From Actinomycetes bacterium (GTDB lineage: Bacteria; Actinomycetota; Actinomycetes; Mycobacteriales; Pseudonocardiaceae), in the NCBI GenBank assembly GCA_021793175.1, contig JAJYTH010000008.1, positions 1 through 61,642 of the forward strand: a stretch of DNA of 61,642 nucleotides. Direction: 5' to 3'. The notes below the pieces were generated by a model. That model saw only the letters and a list, made by a program, of their open reading frames with translations. It had not been told where the DNA came from and made no database searches. Of this stretch, positions 45,555-53,752 are shown piece after piece. The translations under genes and the position numbers were made by a program. The first letter of the stretch is position 1, and every line of letters starts with the position of its first letter.

Positions 45555-46460
45555 TCACAACAGGCGGATCAGTCCTTCCTGCACCACGGTGGCGATATAC
45601 GTGCCGTCACGAGAGAACAGTCGTCCCGTCGCCAGCGCACGGGCGTTCGACGCTGTCGGCGAGTCACTGTCGTACAGGAACCATTCGTCGGCGCGGAACG
45701 GCCGGTGGAACCACAACGCGTGGTCGAGACTCGCTCCGAGCACCCGATCGAAATCCCAGTACACACCGTGCCGTGCCAGCGTGGAGTCCAGCAACGTCAG
45801 GTCGGACGCATACGTCAGGACACACACGTGCAGCAAAGGATCGTCCGGGAGAGTTCCGTCGGCCCTCATCCACACCTGGTTACGCTCGGGCGTGGAATCC
45901 GTCTCCCTGGTCACCCACGGCGGGTCGTTGACATAGCGAATGTCCAACGGCCGTGGCTGCGCGCGCAGGGCGAGCCTGTCCTCGTATCCCATCGCCCGTT
46001 CGGCCAGCGTGGGCAGCGACTCGGGATCGGGCACATCGGGCATCGACTCGGTGTGTTCGACACCAGGTTCGACCACCTGGAACGACGCGGACAGCGAGAA
46101 GATCGCCTTGCCGTGTTGGATCGCCACCACTCGGCGCGTGGTGAACGACCGGCCGTCCCGGATACGGTCCACCTCGTAGATGATCGGCACCTTCGGATCA
46201 CCCGGCCGGATGAAGTAGGCATGCAATGAGTGCACGCCACGTTCACTCGGCACTGTGCGTCCCGCCGCCACCAAGGCCTGCCCTGCGACCTGACCACCGA
46301 ACACGCGGGTCGACGAACGCGGTGGACTCACACCCCGGTAGATGTTCTCCTCGATCTTCTCGAGGTCCAACAGGCTGATCAGCCTGTCGAGCACAGGCTG
46401 TCCCTCGGCATCACCGTCGGTATCGAGCGCGAACGCAGCCTCCCTTGCCGACTCAGTCAT
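45555..46460 (-). CDS. tesB: Acyl-CoA thioesterase II
   Basis: TesB hydrolyses fatty acyl-CoA to free acid and CoA. The 301-residue double-hotdog protein shows RVFGGQVAGQALVAA, HSLHAYFIRPGDP, LLDSTLARHG and the C-terminal SLDHALWFHRPFRADEW with the catalytic Asp region. The length is typical. ATG 46460 has no strong ribosome-binding site. It lies 47 bases downstream of pyk's neighbouring end on the minus strand, with no obvious functional link. Confidence 0.93.
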   Translation of the reverse strand: MTESAREAAFALDTDGDAEGQPVLDRLISLLDLEKIEENIYRGVSPPRSSTRVFGGQVAGQALVAAGRTVPSERGVHSLHAYFIRPGDPKVPIIYEVDRIRDGRSFTTRRVVAIQHGKAIFSLSASFQVVEPGVEHTESMPDVPDPESLPTLAERAMGYEDRLALRAQPRPLDIRYVNDPPWVTRETDSTPERNQVWMRADGTLPDDPLLHVCVLTYASDLTLLDSTLARHGVYWDFDRVLGASLDHALWFHRPFRADEWFLYDSDSPTASNARALATGRLFSRDGTYIATVVQEGLIRLL

Positions 46461-46507
46461 ACCCGTGATTCAACACCGTATCGCCGGCGGCGCCACCGCA
46501 CCGGGTC

Positions 46508-47932
46508 TCAGGAGAGATCGTCTTCACCCAGCCGGTGCACTCGGATGAGGTTGGTGGAGCCGACGGTCCCCGGCGGCGATCCGGCGACGATGACCACCAG
46601 GTCACCACGTTCGTACCGCCCGGTGTCCAACATCGCGTGGTCCACCTGCTCGATCATGCGGTCGGTGGAATCCACCTGGTCGACCAGGCGCGCGGTGGTT
46701 CCCCAAGTCATGGAGAGCTGCCTGCGCACGCTTTCCAACGGTGTGAACGCCAGCAGGGGCAGCCGGGTGTGGAGCCGTGCGAGCCTGCGGACCGTGTCGC
46801 CGGATTGCGTGAACGCCACCAGCGCCTTGGCGTTGAGCCGTTCCCCGATGTCACGCGCGGCGTAGGAGATGACACCGCGCTTGGTGCGGGGCACGTGACT
46901 CAACGGCGGCACCGACGGCATGTCCGCCTCCACCGCCTGCACGATGCGGCTCATGGTCTGTACGGTCTCGATCGGGTACCGGCCGACACTCGTCTCGCCG
47001 GAAAGCATCACGGCGTCGGCACCGTCGAGCACCGCGTTGGCGACATCGGACGCCTCCGCCCTCGTCGGTCGCGAGTTGTTGATCATCGAGTCGAGCATCT
47101 GGGTAGCCACGATCACTGGCTTGGCGTTCTCGCGCGCGATCTGGATAGCGCGCTTCTGCACCAGCGGGACCTTCTCCAGCGGCAGCTCCACGCCCAAATC
47201 ACCGCGCGCCACCATGAGGCCGTCGAAAGCGAGCACGATCGCTTCCAGGTTGGCCACGGCCTCCGGCTTCTCCAGCTTCGCGATCACCGGCACACGGCCC
47301 TTGCCCACCCGGTCCATCACCTGGTGCACAAGGTCGATGTCGGCGGGCGAGCGGACGAAGGACAGCGCCACGAAATCCACGCCCAGCTCGAGAGCGAACT
47401 CCAGGTCCTGGATGTCCTTTTCGGAGAGCGCAGGAACCGAGATGTCCATGCCGGGAAGCGACACACCCTTGTTGTTGCTGACCGGTCCGCCCTCGGTGAC
47501 CTCGCACACGACGTCGGGGCCCTCGACGCTTTCGACCACGAGCCCGACCTTGCCGTCGTCGACGAGCAGACGATCCCCTGGCTTGGCGTCCTTGGCCAGG
47601 CCCTTGTAAGTGGTGGAGACACGCTCGTGGGTCCCGGCGACGTCCTCCACCGTGATGCGCACGGCGTCGCCGGTGCGCCACTCCACGGGACCACCCGCGA
47701 ACGTGCCCAACCGGATCTTCGGGCCCTGCAGGTCGGCGAGGATACCCACCGCTCGCCCGGACTCCGCCGAAGCGGCCCTGATCAAGTCGTAGACCTGCTT
47801 GTGATCACCGTGACTGCCGTGGCTGAAGTTCATCCTCGCCACGTCCATACCCGCGTCGACGAGCGCTCGGACCTTGTCCGCCGTCGCCGTAGCCGGGCCG
47901 AGGGTGCATACAATTTTCGCTCGTCTACTCAC
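46508..47932 (-). CDS. pyk: Pyruvate kinase
   Basis: This glycolytic enzyme converts phosphoenolpyruvate and ADP to pyruvate and ATP. The 474-residue protein shows AKIVCTLGPATA at the N-terminus, ARMNFSHGSH, the active-site IAKLEKPEAV (catalytic Lys) and MVARGDLGVELP. The K+/Mg2+ region PVIVATQMLDSM and the C-terminal allosteric domain are also present. GTG 47932 gives the family N-terminus. A TAGGCT box ends 9 bases before the start, so a very short or leaderless transcript is possible. Confidence 0.97.
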   Translation of the reverse strand: MSRRAKIVCTLGPATATADKVRALVDAGMDVARMNFSHGSHGDHKQVYDLIRAASAESGRAVGILADLQGPKIRLGTFAGGPVEWRTGDAVRITVEDVAGTHERVSTTYKGLAKDAKPGDRLLVDDGKVGLVVESVEGPDVVCEVTEGGPVSNNKGVSLPGMDISVPALSEKDIQDLEFALELGVDFVALSFVRSPADIDLVHQVMDRVGKGRVPVIAKLEKPEAVANLEAIVLAFDGLMVARGDLGVELPLEKVPLVQKRAIQIARENAKPVIVATQMLDSMINNSRPTRAEASDVANAVLDGADAVMLSGETSVGRYPIETVQTMSRIVQAVEADMPSVPPLSHVPRTKRGVISYAARDIGERLNAKALVAFTQSGDTVRRLARLHTRLPLLAFTPLESVRRQLSMTWGTTARLVDQVDSTDRMIEQVDHAMLDTGRYERGDLVVIVAGSPPGTVGSTNLIRVHRLGEDDLS

Positions 47933-48001
47933 ACCCGAACAGCCTAGCCGCTACATCCGGGTAGGTTGCACCGATTCCGGGATCGGGCACGTCTTACGAC
48001 C

Positions 48002-48029
48002 GCCGGGCGGGCCACGTGGCCCGCCCGGC
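48002..48029 (-). terminator. Terminator of the DASS transporter gene
   Basis: A perfect 28-base palindrome (arms 48002-48015 and 48016-48029, GCCGGGCGGGCCAC and its complement) begins 5 bases downstream of the transporter stop on the minus strand. Confidence 0.7.
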
Positions 48030-48034
48030 ACGCG

Positions 48035-49546
48035 TCAGTACGCCAGGCCCAGGACCCAGGCGCCCAACGTGTACGACCCGAGGGTCACGATCACCAGCCC
48101 GGCCACGTTGAGCCACACACCGCCCTTGACCATCTGGCCGATCGTGACGTGCCCGGTACCGAACACGATGGCGTTCGGAGGCGTCCCCACGGGCAGCATG
48201 AACGCGGAGGTCGCGGCGAGAGCGGCGGGGACGGCCAGCACCATCGGCCCGTAACCCAGCCCCACCGCCACCCCACCAAGGATCGGCAGGAACGCCGCCG
48301 CGGTCGCGGTGTTACTGGTCAGCTCGGTCAACAGGAGCACGAGCAACACGACGATCGCCACCAGCACGATGGCAGGGAGTGCGCTCAGCCCACCGACCTG
48401 CTCACCGATCCACTCGCTCAGTCCCGTCTCGGTGAAGTGACTCGACAGACTCAGGCCACCGCCGAACAGCAGCAGGATGCCCCACGGCAACCCCTTGGCC
48501 GTGTCCCAGTCGAGTGTCCGAACCCCCCGGCGCCGGTCCACGGGGAGTATGAACAACAGAAGCGCCGCGGCGATCGCGATGCCCGCGTCGGAGATGCCGT
48601 CGAGCCACGGCGCGGCGGAGGCGACGGCGTCGATGCTGGCGAGCGTGGGGATGGTGACCCACGACAACGCGGCCAGGACAAACACGATCAGCGCGTTCAC
48701 CTCGCCCCGACTCATCGATCCCAGGTCGTCGAGTTGCTCGCGGATCAGCTCCCGCCCTCCGGGAAGCGACTTCAGCCTCGGCCGGAACACCAACTGGGTC
48801 AGCACCACCCATGCGAGCACCAGGAAAACCACGGCGATGGGAAGACCGAAAAGCATCCACTCGCCGAAACCGATGGTGATGTCGAAGTTCTCCTCCAGGT
48901 AGCCCACGAGAAGCGTGTTCGGCGGAGTACCGATGATCGTGGCCAGCGAGCCGATCGACGCCGCGTAGGCGATACCGAGCATCAGTGCCGTCGCGAAGTT
49001 CGCGTCCCCCTTGCCGTCGCCGAGCCGGGAAACGAGTCCCAGCACCGACAACCCGATGGGCATCATCATCATGGCGGTGGCGGTGTTGCTCACCCACATG
49101 CTGATGAAGCCCGTCGCGATCATGAATCCGGCCACCAACAGCACCGGCTTCGTTCCCACCATGAGCACCGTGCGCAGAGCGATGCGCTTGTGCAGGTTCC
49201 ACCGCTGCATCGCCAGCGCGATCATGAACCCACCCATGAACAGGAAGATCACGTCGTCGGCGTAGGGCGCCGCCGCATCCCCGATGTCATTCACGCCGAG
49301 GAACGGGAACAGCACCAACGGCAGCAACGCGGTAGCGGCCAAGGGGAGAGCTTCCGTGACCCACCACACCGCCATGAGCGCCGCGACGGCGGCCGTGATC
49401 TTGCCGTCGGTGGAGAGACTGTCAGGCAGCAGCAGGAAGGCGACCACAGCGAGAACGGGTCCCAGTGCCATCCCGCTCCAATTTCTGCGTCCCTCCGCTG
49501 TGTCGGGGCCCGCGGTCCCGGGCTCAACGCCCATGGTCTGAGCCAT
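48035..49546 (-). CDS. SLC13/DASS-family sodium:dicarboxylate symporter
   Basis: This 503-residue transporter of the divalent anion:Na+ symporter family imports dicarboxylates such as succinate, or sulfate. It has about twelve helices and the two repeated Ser-Asn-Thr signatures, MWVSNTATAMMMMPIG and LTSNTATAAAFLPILGG, that bind sodium and substrate carboxylates; GTPPNTLLV and GTPPNAIVFG repeat likewise. ATG 49546 follows GGAGG at 6 bases. Substrate specificity is not readable. Confidence 0.92.
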   Translation of the reverse strand: MAQTMGVEPGTAGPDTAEGRRNWSGMALGPVLAVVAFLLLPDSLSTDGKITAAVAALMAVWWVTEALPLAATALLPLVLFPFLGVNDIGDAAAPYADDVIFLFMGGFMIALAMQRWNLHKRIALRTVLMVGTKPVLLVAGFMIATGFISMWVSNTATAMMMMPIGLSVLGLVSRLGDGKGDANFATALMLGIAYAASIGSLATIIGTPPNTLLVGYLEENFDITIGFGEWMLFGLPIAVVFLVLAWVVLTQLVFRPRLKSLPGGRELIREQLDDLGSMSRGEVNALIVFVLAALSWVTIPTLASIDAVASAAPWLDGISDAGIAIAAALLLFILPVDRRRGVRTLDWDTAKGLPWGILLLFGGGLSLSSHFTETGLSEWIGEQVGGLSALPAIVLVAIVVLLVLLLTELTSNTATAAAFLPILGGVAVGLGYGPMVLAVPAALAATSAFMLPVGTPPNAIVFGTGHVTIGQMVKGGVWLNVAGLVIVTLGSYTLGAWVLGLAY

Positions 49547-49688
49547 CACTCACCTCCATCGCTGAGTGTGCGGAATGTACCGCGACAAAGCCGATCGGTC
49601 ACTCGAATCAGCGAACCCGAAACGGACCTACAGCAGCCGGAGGTGACATTGGGTCATTGGACACGACACGCTTGGTCACGATGAAGGT

Positions 49689-49717
49689 GCGGCCACCGGG
49701 TTCACCCCGGTGGCCGC
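49689..49717 (-). terminator. Terminator of the phosphofructokinase gene
   Basis: GCGGCCACCGGG (49689-49700) and CCCGGTGGCCGC (49706-49717) form a perfect 12-base stem with a 5-base loop, 28 bases after the phosphofructokinase stop on the minus strand. Confidence 0.7.
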
Positions 49718-49744
49718 GCGTGATGATCAGGACGAACGTGGCGC

Positions 49745-50773
49745 TCAGCCGAAGAAGACCTCCGCCTCCGCATAGCGATCCAGCGGCACGGTCTTCAGCT
49801 CCTCAGTGGCCTCCGTCAATTTGGCCCGCACGATGTCGGTGCCCTGCAACGCCACCATCACACCGAAGTCGCCGTCGGCCACGGCATCCACGGCATGCAG
49901 ACCGAAGCGCGTGGCCAGCACTCGGTCGTAGGCGGTCGGCGTACCGCCGCGCTGCGTGTGTCCGAGCACCACCGCCCGCGCCTCCCTTCCTGTGCGAGAG
50001 GAGATCTCGTCGGCCAACCACATACCCACACCGCCGAGCCGGACATGGCCGAACGCGTCCTTCTCGCCGCTTTGCAGCACCTCGGCACCGCCTTCCGGCA
50101 GTGCGCCCTCGGCCACGACGATGATCGGGGCGTATTCACGTTCGAACCGGCGCTCGACCCAGCCGACGACCTTGTCCACCGAGAACGGCCGCTCGGGAAC
50201 GAGGATGACGCTGGCCCCGCCCGCGAGGCCCGAGTGCAACGCGATCCAGCCCGCGTGCCTGCCCATCACCTCGACGACGAGCGCCCTGTGGTGCGATTCG
50301 GCGGTGGTGTGGAGTCGGTCGATGGCTTCTGTCGCGATGTGGACCGCGGTGTCGAACCCGAAGGTGTAATCGGTGGCACCGAGATCGTTGTCGATCGTCT
50401 TCGGCACGCCGACCACTTTCACCCCGTCGTCGTTCAACCGCCTGGCCACACCCAGCGTGTCCTCTCCTCCGATGGCGATGAGGGCATCGATGCCCTCATC
50501 CGACAGGACGCGCTTGATGGCCTCGGCGCCGCCGTCGTCGGAGTACGGGTTCGTGCGGGAGGAACCGAGAATCGTGCCACCACGGGTGAGGATGCCCTCG
50601 ACGTCATCGCAGGACAGCCACGTGCCTTGCCCGGTGAGTGGCCCACGCCAGCCGTCACGAAAGCCGTAGACCTCCCAGCCGTGCACCTCGATGCCCTTGC
50701 GGACGATCGCGCGGATCACCGCGTTCAACCCCGGGCAATCACCACCGCCGGTCAGCACACCGACTCGCATCAT
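49745..50773 (-). CDS. 6-phosphofructokinase (PfkA family)
   Basis: This enzyme phosphorylates fructose 6-phosphate to the 1,6-bisphosphate. The 342-residue protein shows RVGVLTGGGDCPGLNAVIRA, LGSSRTNP, IGGEDTLGVA, VPKTIDNDLGATDYTFGFDT and VEVMGRHAGWIAL. The residues at the phosphoryl-donor positions are Asp105 (GGED) and Lys125 (PKTIDND), a combination associated with pyrophosphate use in this superfamily, though some actinobacterial ATP enzymes are reported to be close relatives. Both tandem ATG codons at 50768-50773 lie behind AAAGG. Confidence 0.92.
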   Translation of the reverse strand: MMRVGVLTGGGDCPGLNAVIRAIVRKGIEVHGWEVYGFRDGWRGPLTGQGTWLSCDDVEGILTRGGTILGSSRTNPYSDDGGAEAIKRVLSDEGIDALIAIGGEDTLGVARRLNDDGVKVVGVPKTIDNDLGATDYTFGFDTAVHIATEAIDRLHTTAESHHRALVVEVMGRHAGWIALHSGLAGGASVILVPERPFSVDKVVGWVERRFEREYAPIIVVAEGALPEGGAEVLQSGEKDAFGHVRLGGVGMWLADEISSRTGREARAVVLGHTQRGGTPTAYDRVLATRFGLHAVDAVADGDFGVMVALQGTDIVRAKLTEATEELKTVPLDRYAEAEVFFG

Positions 50774-50861
50774 CTGCGCCTTTCAGTTTGTTCTACGTCA
50801 CACTTTTCCCGCCGTAGAGTAGCCCGCACCATGCTTGATCGGTGCAGCGACGCGTCCCTGC

Positions 50862-50867
50862 TACACT
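50862..50867 (+). promoter_or_regulatory. -10 box of the aroF leader transcript
   Basis: TACACT at 50862-50867 fits the TANNNT actinobacterial -10 pattern and ends 7 bases before the GTG of the leader ORF, so transcription would begin at or next to that GTG. No good -35 box is present at 16-19 bases. Confidence 0.5.
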
Positions 50868-50874
50868 CGCCCTC

Positions 50875-50946
50875 GTGCAGCGCGTCTTCTATTTCTGGTT
50901 TAGCGGGCCGGCCCGAGGTGGGTCGGTCGGCGAGAACCTGCGCTGA
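50875..50946 (+). CDS. Aromatic-rich leader peptide of the DAHP synthase gene
   Basis: A 23-codon frame starting GTG reads MQRVFYFWFSGPARGGSVGE and then NLR before TGA. Residues 5-9 are Phe-Tyr-Phe-Trp-Phe, five aromatic residues in a row, including TTT and TAT codons that are infrequent in this genome. It has no ribosome-binding site but starts 7 bases after a -10 box, consistent with leaderless translation. It ends 83 bases before the DAHP synthase start, the first enzyme of aromatic amino acid synthesis. A leader peptide (aroR) with this role is known upstream of aroF in Corynebacterium glutamicum. Confidence 0.75.
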   Translation: MQRVFYFWFSGPARGGSVGENLR

Positions 50947-50985
50947 CCATCGACCACCCTCGAGCCGGACGACAAGCCGGCTCGA
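50914..50985 (+). promoter_or_regulatory. Attenuator structure between leader peptide and aroF
   Basis: CGAGGTGGGTCG (50914-50925) can pair with CGACCACCCTCG (50951-50962) at 10 of 12 positions. TCGAGCCGG (50960-50968) pairs perfectly with CCGGCTCGA (50977-50985) around an 8-base loop. The two structures share bases 50960-50962 and so compete. A ribosome stalled on the aromatic codons (50887-50901) would leave the first pairing free; one reaching the stop codon would cover its left arm. The second hairpin lacks a T-run. Confidence 0.55.
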
Positions 50986-51029
50986 CGGCTGTGCAGCTCG
51001 GCGAGGCGGCTTGCGGAAAGGAAGCCGAA

Positions 51030-52157
51030 ATGCCGAACCACGCCTCTGCCGATACCGCCACCAACACGGTCGATACCGTCGGGGCATCCGATCCACTGAC
51101 CGCGTTGGACAACCGCCGCACAGCACGCATGAGTCCACTTCTCTCTCCCGCGCTACTGCGTTCCGAACACCCCATCGACCCGGGGGTCGCCAAGACCGTC
51201 ACTCTCGGTAGGCGGGACACCGTGGACATCCTCGACGGGCGGGACGACCGTCTCCTCGTCGTGGTCGGGCCGTGCTCCGTGCACGACCCGGAGGCCGCCC
51301 TGCACTACGCCCGTCTACTGTCCGAGCACGCGGAGCGGGTCTCGGACGCGCTGTGCATCGTCATGCGCGTCTACTTCGAGAAGCCCCGCACCACTCTCGG
51401 CTGGAAAGGCCTGATCAACGACCCCGACCTCGACGGCACCTACGCGGTCAACAAGGGACTTCGCCTGGCCCGGCAGTTGCTGTTGGACATCTCGGCGCTC
51501 GGACTGCCGGTGGGCTGCGAGTTCCTCGACCCGATCACCCCGCAGTACATCGCCGACACCGTCACCTGGGGCTCCATCGGGGCACGAACCGCGGCGAGCC
51601 AGGTGCATCGTCAGCTGTGCAGCGCACTGTCCATGCCCGTCGGCATCAAGAACTCCACCGAGGGGGACGTCCAGGTGGCGGTGGACGCCGTGCGAGCGGC
51701 CTCGGCGAGTCACGTGTTCCCCGGAATCAACGCCGACGGCCTGGCGGCACTGGTGACGACCTCGGGCAACCCCGACTGCCACGTCATTCTCCGCGGCGGC
51801 TCGTCCGGACCCAACTACGATGCTCGGACGGTGTCCGACACATTGTCCCGACTGCGCGACTCCGGGCTGCCCGAGCGAGTGATGGTCGACGCCAGCCACG
51901 GCAACAGCCGTAAGGATCACGTGCGGCAGGCGGCCGTGGTACGTGAACTCGTCGACCGGATAGCGGCGGGTGAGCACGGCATCGTCGGACTCATGATGGA
52001 GAGTTTCCTCGAAGAGGGACGACAGGACCTCACGCTCGGGCGTCGCGACGAACTCGACTACGGCCGCAGCATCACCGACGCCTGCCTCGACTGGTCCACC
52101 ACGGCCACTCTGCTGGACGAACTCGCTTCAGCGGTGAGGGCCCGCAGGCAGGGCTGA
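51030..52157 (+). CDS. aroF: 3-deoxy-7-phosphoheptulonate synthase, class I (AroF/G/H type)
   Basis: DAHP synthase condenses phosphoenolpyruvate and erythrose 4-phosphate at the entry of the shikimate pathway. The 375-residue protein is of the E. coli type: LLVVVGPCSVHDPEAALHYA, MRVYFEKPRTTLGWKGLIND, IKNSTEGDVQVAV and VMVDASHGNSRKDH with metal-binding residues. Its N-terminal RTARMSPLLSP segment is the part that carries feedback inhibition in this class. ATG 51030 follows AAGGA at 7-8 bases. It is preceded by an aromatic leader peptide and attenuator and divergent from phosphofructokinase. Confidence 0.94.
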   Translation: MPNHASADTATNTVDTVGASDPLTALDNRRTARMSPLLSPALLRSEHPIDPGVAKTVTLGRRDTVDILDGRDDRLLVVVGPCSVHDPEAALHYARLLSEHAERVSDALCIVMRVYFEKPRTTLGWKGLINDPDLDGTYAVNKGLRLARQLLLDISALGLPVGCEFLDPITPQYIADTVTWGSIGARTAASQVHRQLCSALSMPVGIKNSTEGDVQVAVDAVRAASASHVFPGINADGLAALVTTSGNPDCHVILRGGSSGPNYDARTVSDTLSRLRDSGLPERVMVDASHGNSRKDHVRQAAVVRELVDRIAAGEHGIVGLMMESFLEEGRQDLTLGRRDELDYGRSITDACLDWSTTATLLDELASAVRARRQG

Positions 52158-52174
52158 AGCCGGACGCTTCAGCC
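52152..52174. terminator. Bidirectional terminator spanning two stop codons
   Basis: GGCTGAAGC (52152-52160) and GCTTCAGCC (52166-52174) form a perfect stem with a 5-base loop. The left arm contains the aroF TGA and the right arm contains the stop of the convergent exoribonuclease gene, so 23 bases serve as the 3' end for both. Confidence 0.7.
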
Positions 52175-52711
52175 GGCCGGGAAGCCGCACCGCCGGGCGA
52201 GGTCCTGGCGGGCGGCTTCTATGACCTGCCAGCGGTGAAGATTGTGGCGCGCATCGGCGAGGGCGTCGTGGGCATCGCTGGATGGCGGAGGCAGTTTCGG
52301 CCGCCCCACGTCCTCCCAGCGCTGCCGCAGGTCACGGGTGAACCGTGGGAGTCGGCGCGGCATCGACGGCATCGGCCCCCACAACTGGGCCAGGGCCACG
52401 TGGTCGTAGGCGGCGTACCAAGCCCACAGCTCGATGCCGTCGCGAGGACGGCCGAAGAAATCGAGCAGGTCGGTACGAATGCGTTCCCGGCTACGCCACG
52501 CCGGATCCGAGGGCGACGGGAGCTTCGACAGCACGTGCTCACGGACCCACGGCCCCGCCTTCGCCGGGTCGAACTCCGTGGACACCGCGTAGAACTCGCG
52601 TCCGGACTCGTCCACGACACCTATGGAGACCAGGTCGATGGTCACGCCGTCCTCGATGAACTCGGTGTCGTAGAAAAACCGCACGCCGGGCACGGTACTC
52701 GACGGCCTCAT
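52169..52711 (-). CDS. 3'-5' exoribonuclease (DEDD family)
   Basis: The 180-residue protein has the DEDDh exonuclease residues: FFYDTEFIEDG (Asp-x-Glu), WYAAYDHVALAQL (Asp) and SDAHDALADARHN (His and Asp). It resembles the M. tuberculosis Rv2179c family of RNases, which degrade RNA from the 3' end with divalent metals. The gene order with the acyltransferase and downstream genes also matches that region from memory. The start could be ATG 52711 or a downstream GTG. Confidence 0.87.
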   Translation of the reverse strand: MRPSSTVPGVRFFYDTEFIEDGVTIDLVSIGVVDESGREFYAVSTEFDPAKAGPWVREHVLSKLPSPSDPAWRSRERIRTDLLDFFGRPRDGIELWAWYAAYDHVALAQLWGPMPSMPRRLPRFTRDLRQRWEDVGRPKLPPPSSDAHDALADARHNLHRWQVIEAARQDLARRCGFPAG

Positions 52712-52740
52712 CGGTCCTGGACGCCGCCTGTCGCTTCCGA

Positions 52741-53502
52741 TCAGCCGGCCTGTGACTCGGGCAGCCGAGTGGCGTCGCGCGCGTCGGCCTGTACGGGCAC
52801 GGTGGGCCGCAGCCCCGCCTCCTCGGCGGCGATGAGTTCCTTCGCCCTCGCGGCGTAGATGTCGACGTACTCCTGCCCGCTCAGTTCCATCAGCGCGTAC
52901 ATGATCTCGTCGGTGATGGAGCGCTCGACGAACCGGTCACCCGCCAGCCCCTCGTAGCGAGAGAAGTCCAGTGGCTCACCGAAGCGGATCTCCAACCTGC
53001 GCGGCCACCACATCCGGGAACCGATCGGGTTGACTCGGTCGGTACCGACCATGGCCACCGGGATGACGGGGACCCTGGCCTCCAACGCGATCCTGGCGAC
53101 CCCGGTCTTGCCCTTGTACAACCGGCCGTCGGGCGAACGTGTGCCCTCGGGGTAGATGCCGAGCAGGTGCCCCTCCCGCAGCAGACGTACGGCGGTATCG
53201 ATGGCGGCCTGCGCGGCCGTGCCACCCGACCGGTCGATGGGGAACTGGCCCGCGCCGGTGAAGAACCACTTCTTCAACCGACCCTTGATGCCGGGTTCGG
53301 TGAAGTACTCCTGTTTGGCGGGGAAGGTGACCCGCCTCGACACATGGAGCGGCATGAAGAACGAGTCGGCCACGGCCAGGTGATTGCTGGCGAGGATGGC
53401 GCCGCCCTCGGCGGGCACGTTCTCCACCCCGGTCACCTTGGTCGGCCAGAACGCGCGCAACAGCGGGCCCAGCAGTACGTACTTCATCAACCAATACAGC
53501 AC
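52741..53502 (-). CDS. PlsC-family 1-acyl-glycerol-3-phosphate acyltransferase
   Basis: This 253-residue membrane-associated enzyme acylates lysophosphatidic acid or a related acceptor in phospholipid synthesis. It shows the catalytic NHLAVADSFF (NHxxxxD) motif, GAGQFPIDR, the YPEGTRS substrate motif and VPVIPVAMVGTD. The N-terminus LYWLMKYVLLGPLLRAFWPT matches family members, supporting GTG 53502 rather than longer starts. It is transcribed in the same direction as the exoribonuclease gene, 29 bases apart. Confidence 0.9.
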   Translation of the reverse strand: MLYWLMKYVLLGPLLRAFWPTKVTGVENVPAEGGAILASNHLAVADSFFMPLHVSRRVTFPAKQEYFTEPGIKGRLKKWFFTGAGQFPIDRSGGTAAQAAIDTAVRLLREGHLLGIYPEGTRSPDGRLYKGKTGVARIALEARVPVIPVAMVGTDRVNPIGSRMWWPRRLEIRFGEPLDFSRYEGLAGDRFVERSITDEIMYALMELSGQEYVDIYAARAKELIAAEEAGLRPTVPVQADARDATRLPESQAG

Positions 53503-53752
53503 TGCTTCTCGGTCCTCCTCTGCGGAAAACGAATGCCGACCGACGGACCAGCGTACGAAGCCGCGGTACGGGCACACAACAGGCCTCTACTTTCGAGTAC
53601 CCACATCGGGAGCGAGGTCACACCCGGTCTCGCTTCAGCACCCTATTCGGCCTCCTCCGTTTCTCTCCGTAGCGGTTCCACCCGGTCACGTTCCAATGGC
53701 GGTAAGTCGTGCGAACATAGGATGATGCGGCTCGACGGGAGGATGACCGGGC

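Noticed and set aside
53503-53752. Possible extra N-terminus of the acyltransferase or a short gene
   Set aside because: The extended N-terminus (25 residues) is not typical of the family, and no other frame has start signals; it is best read as a divergent promoter region.
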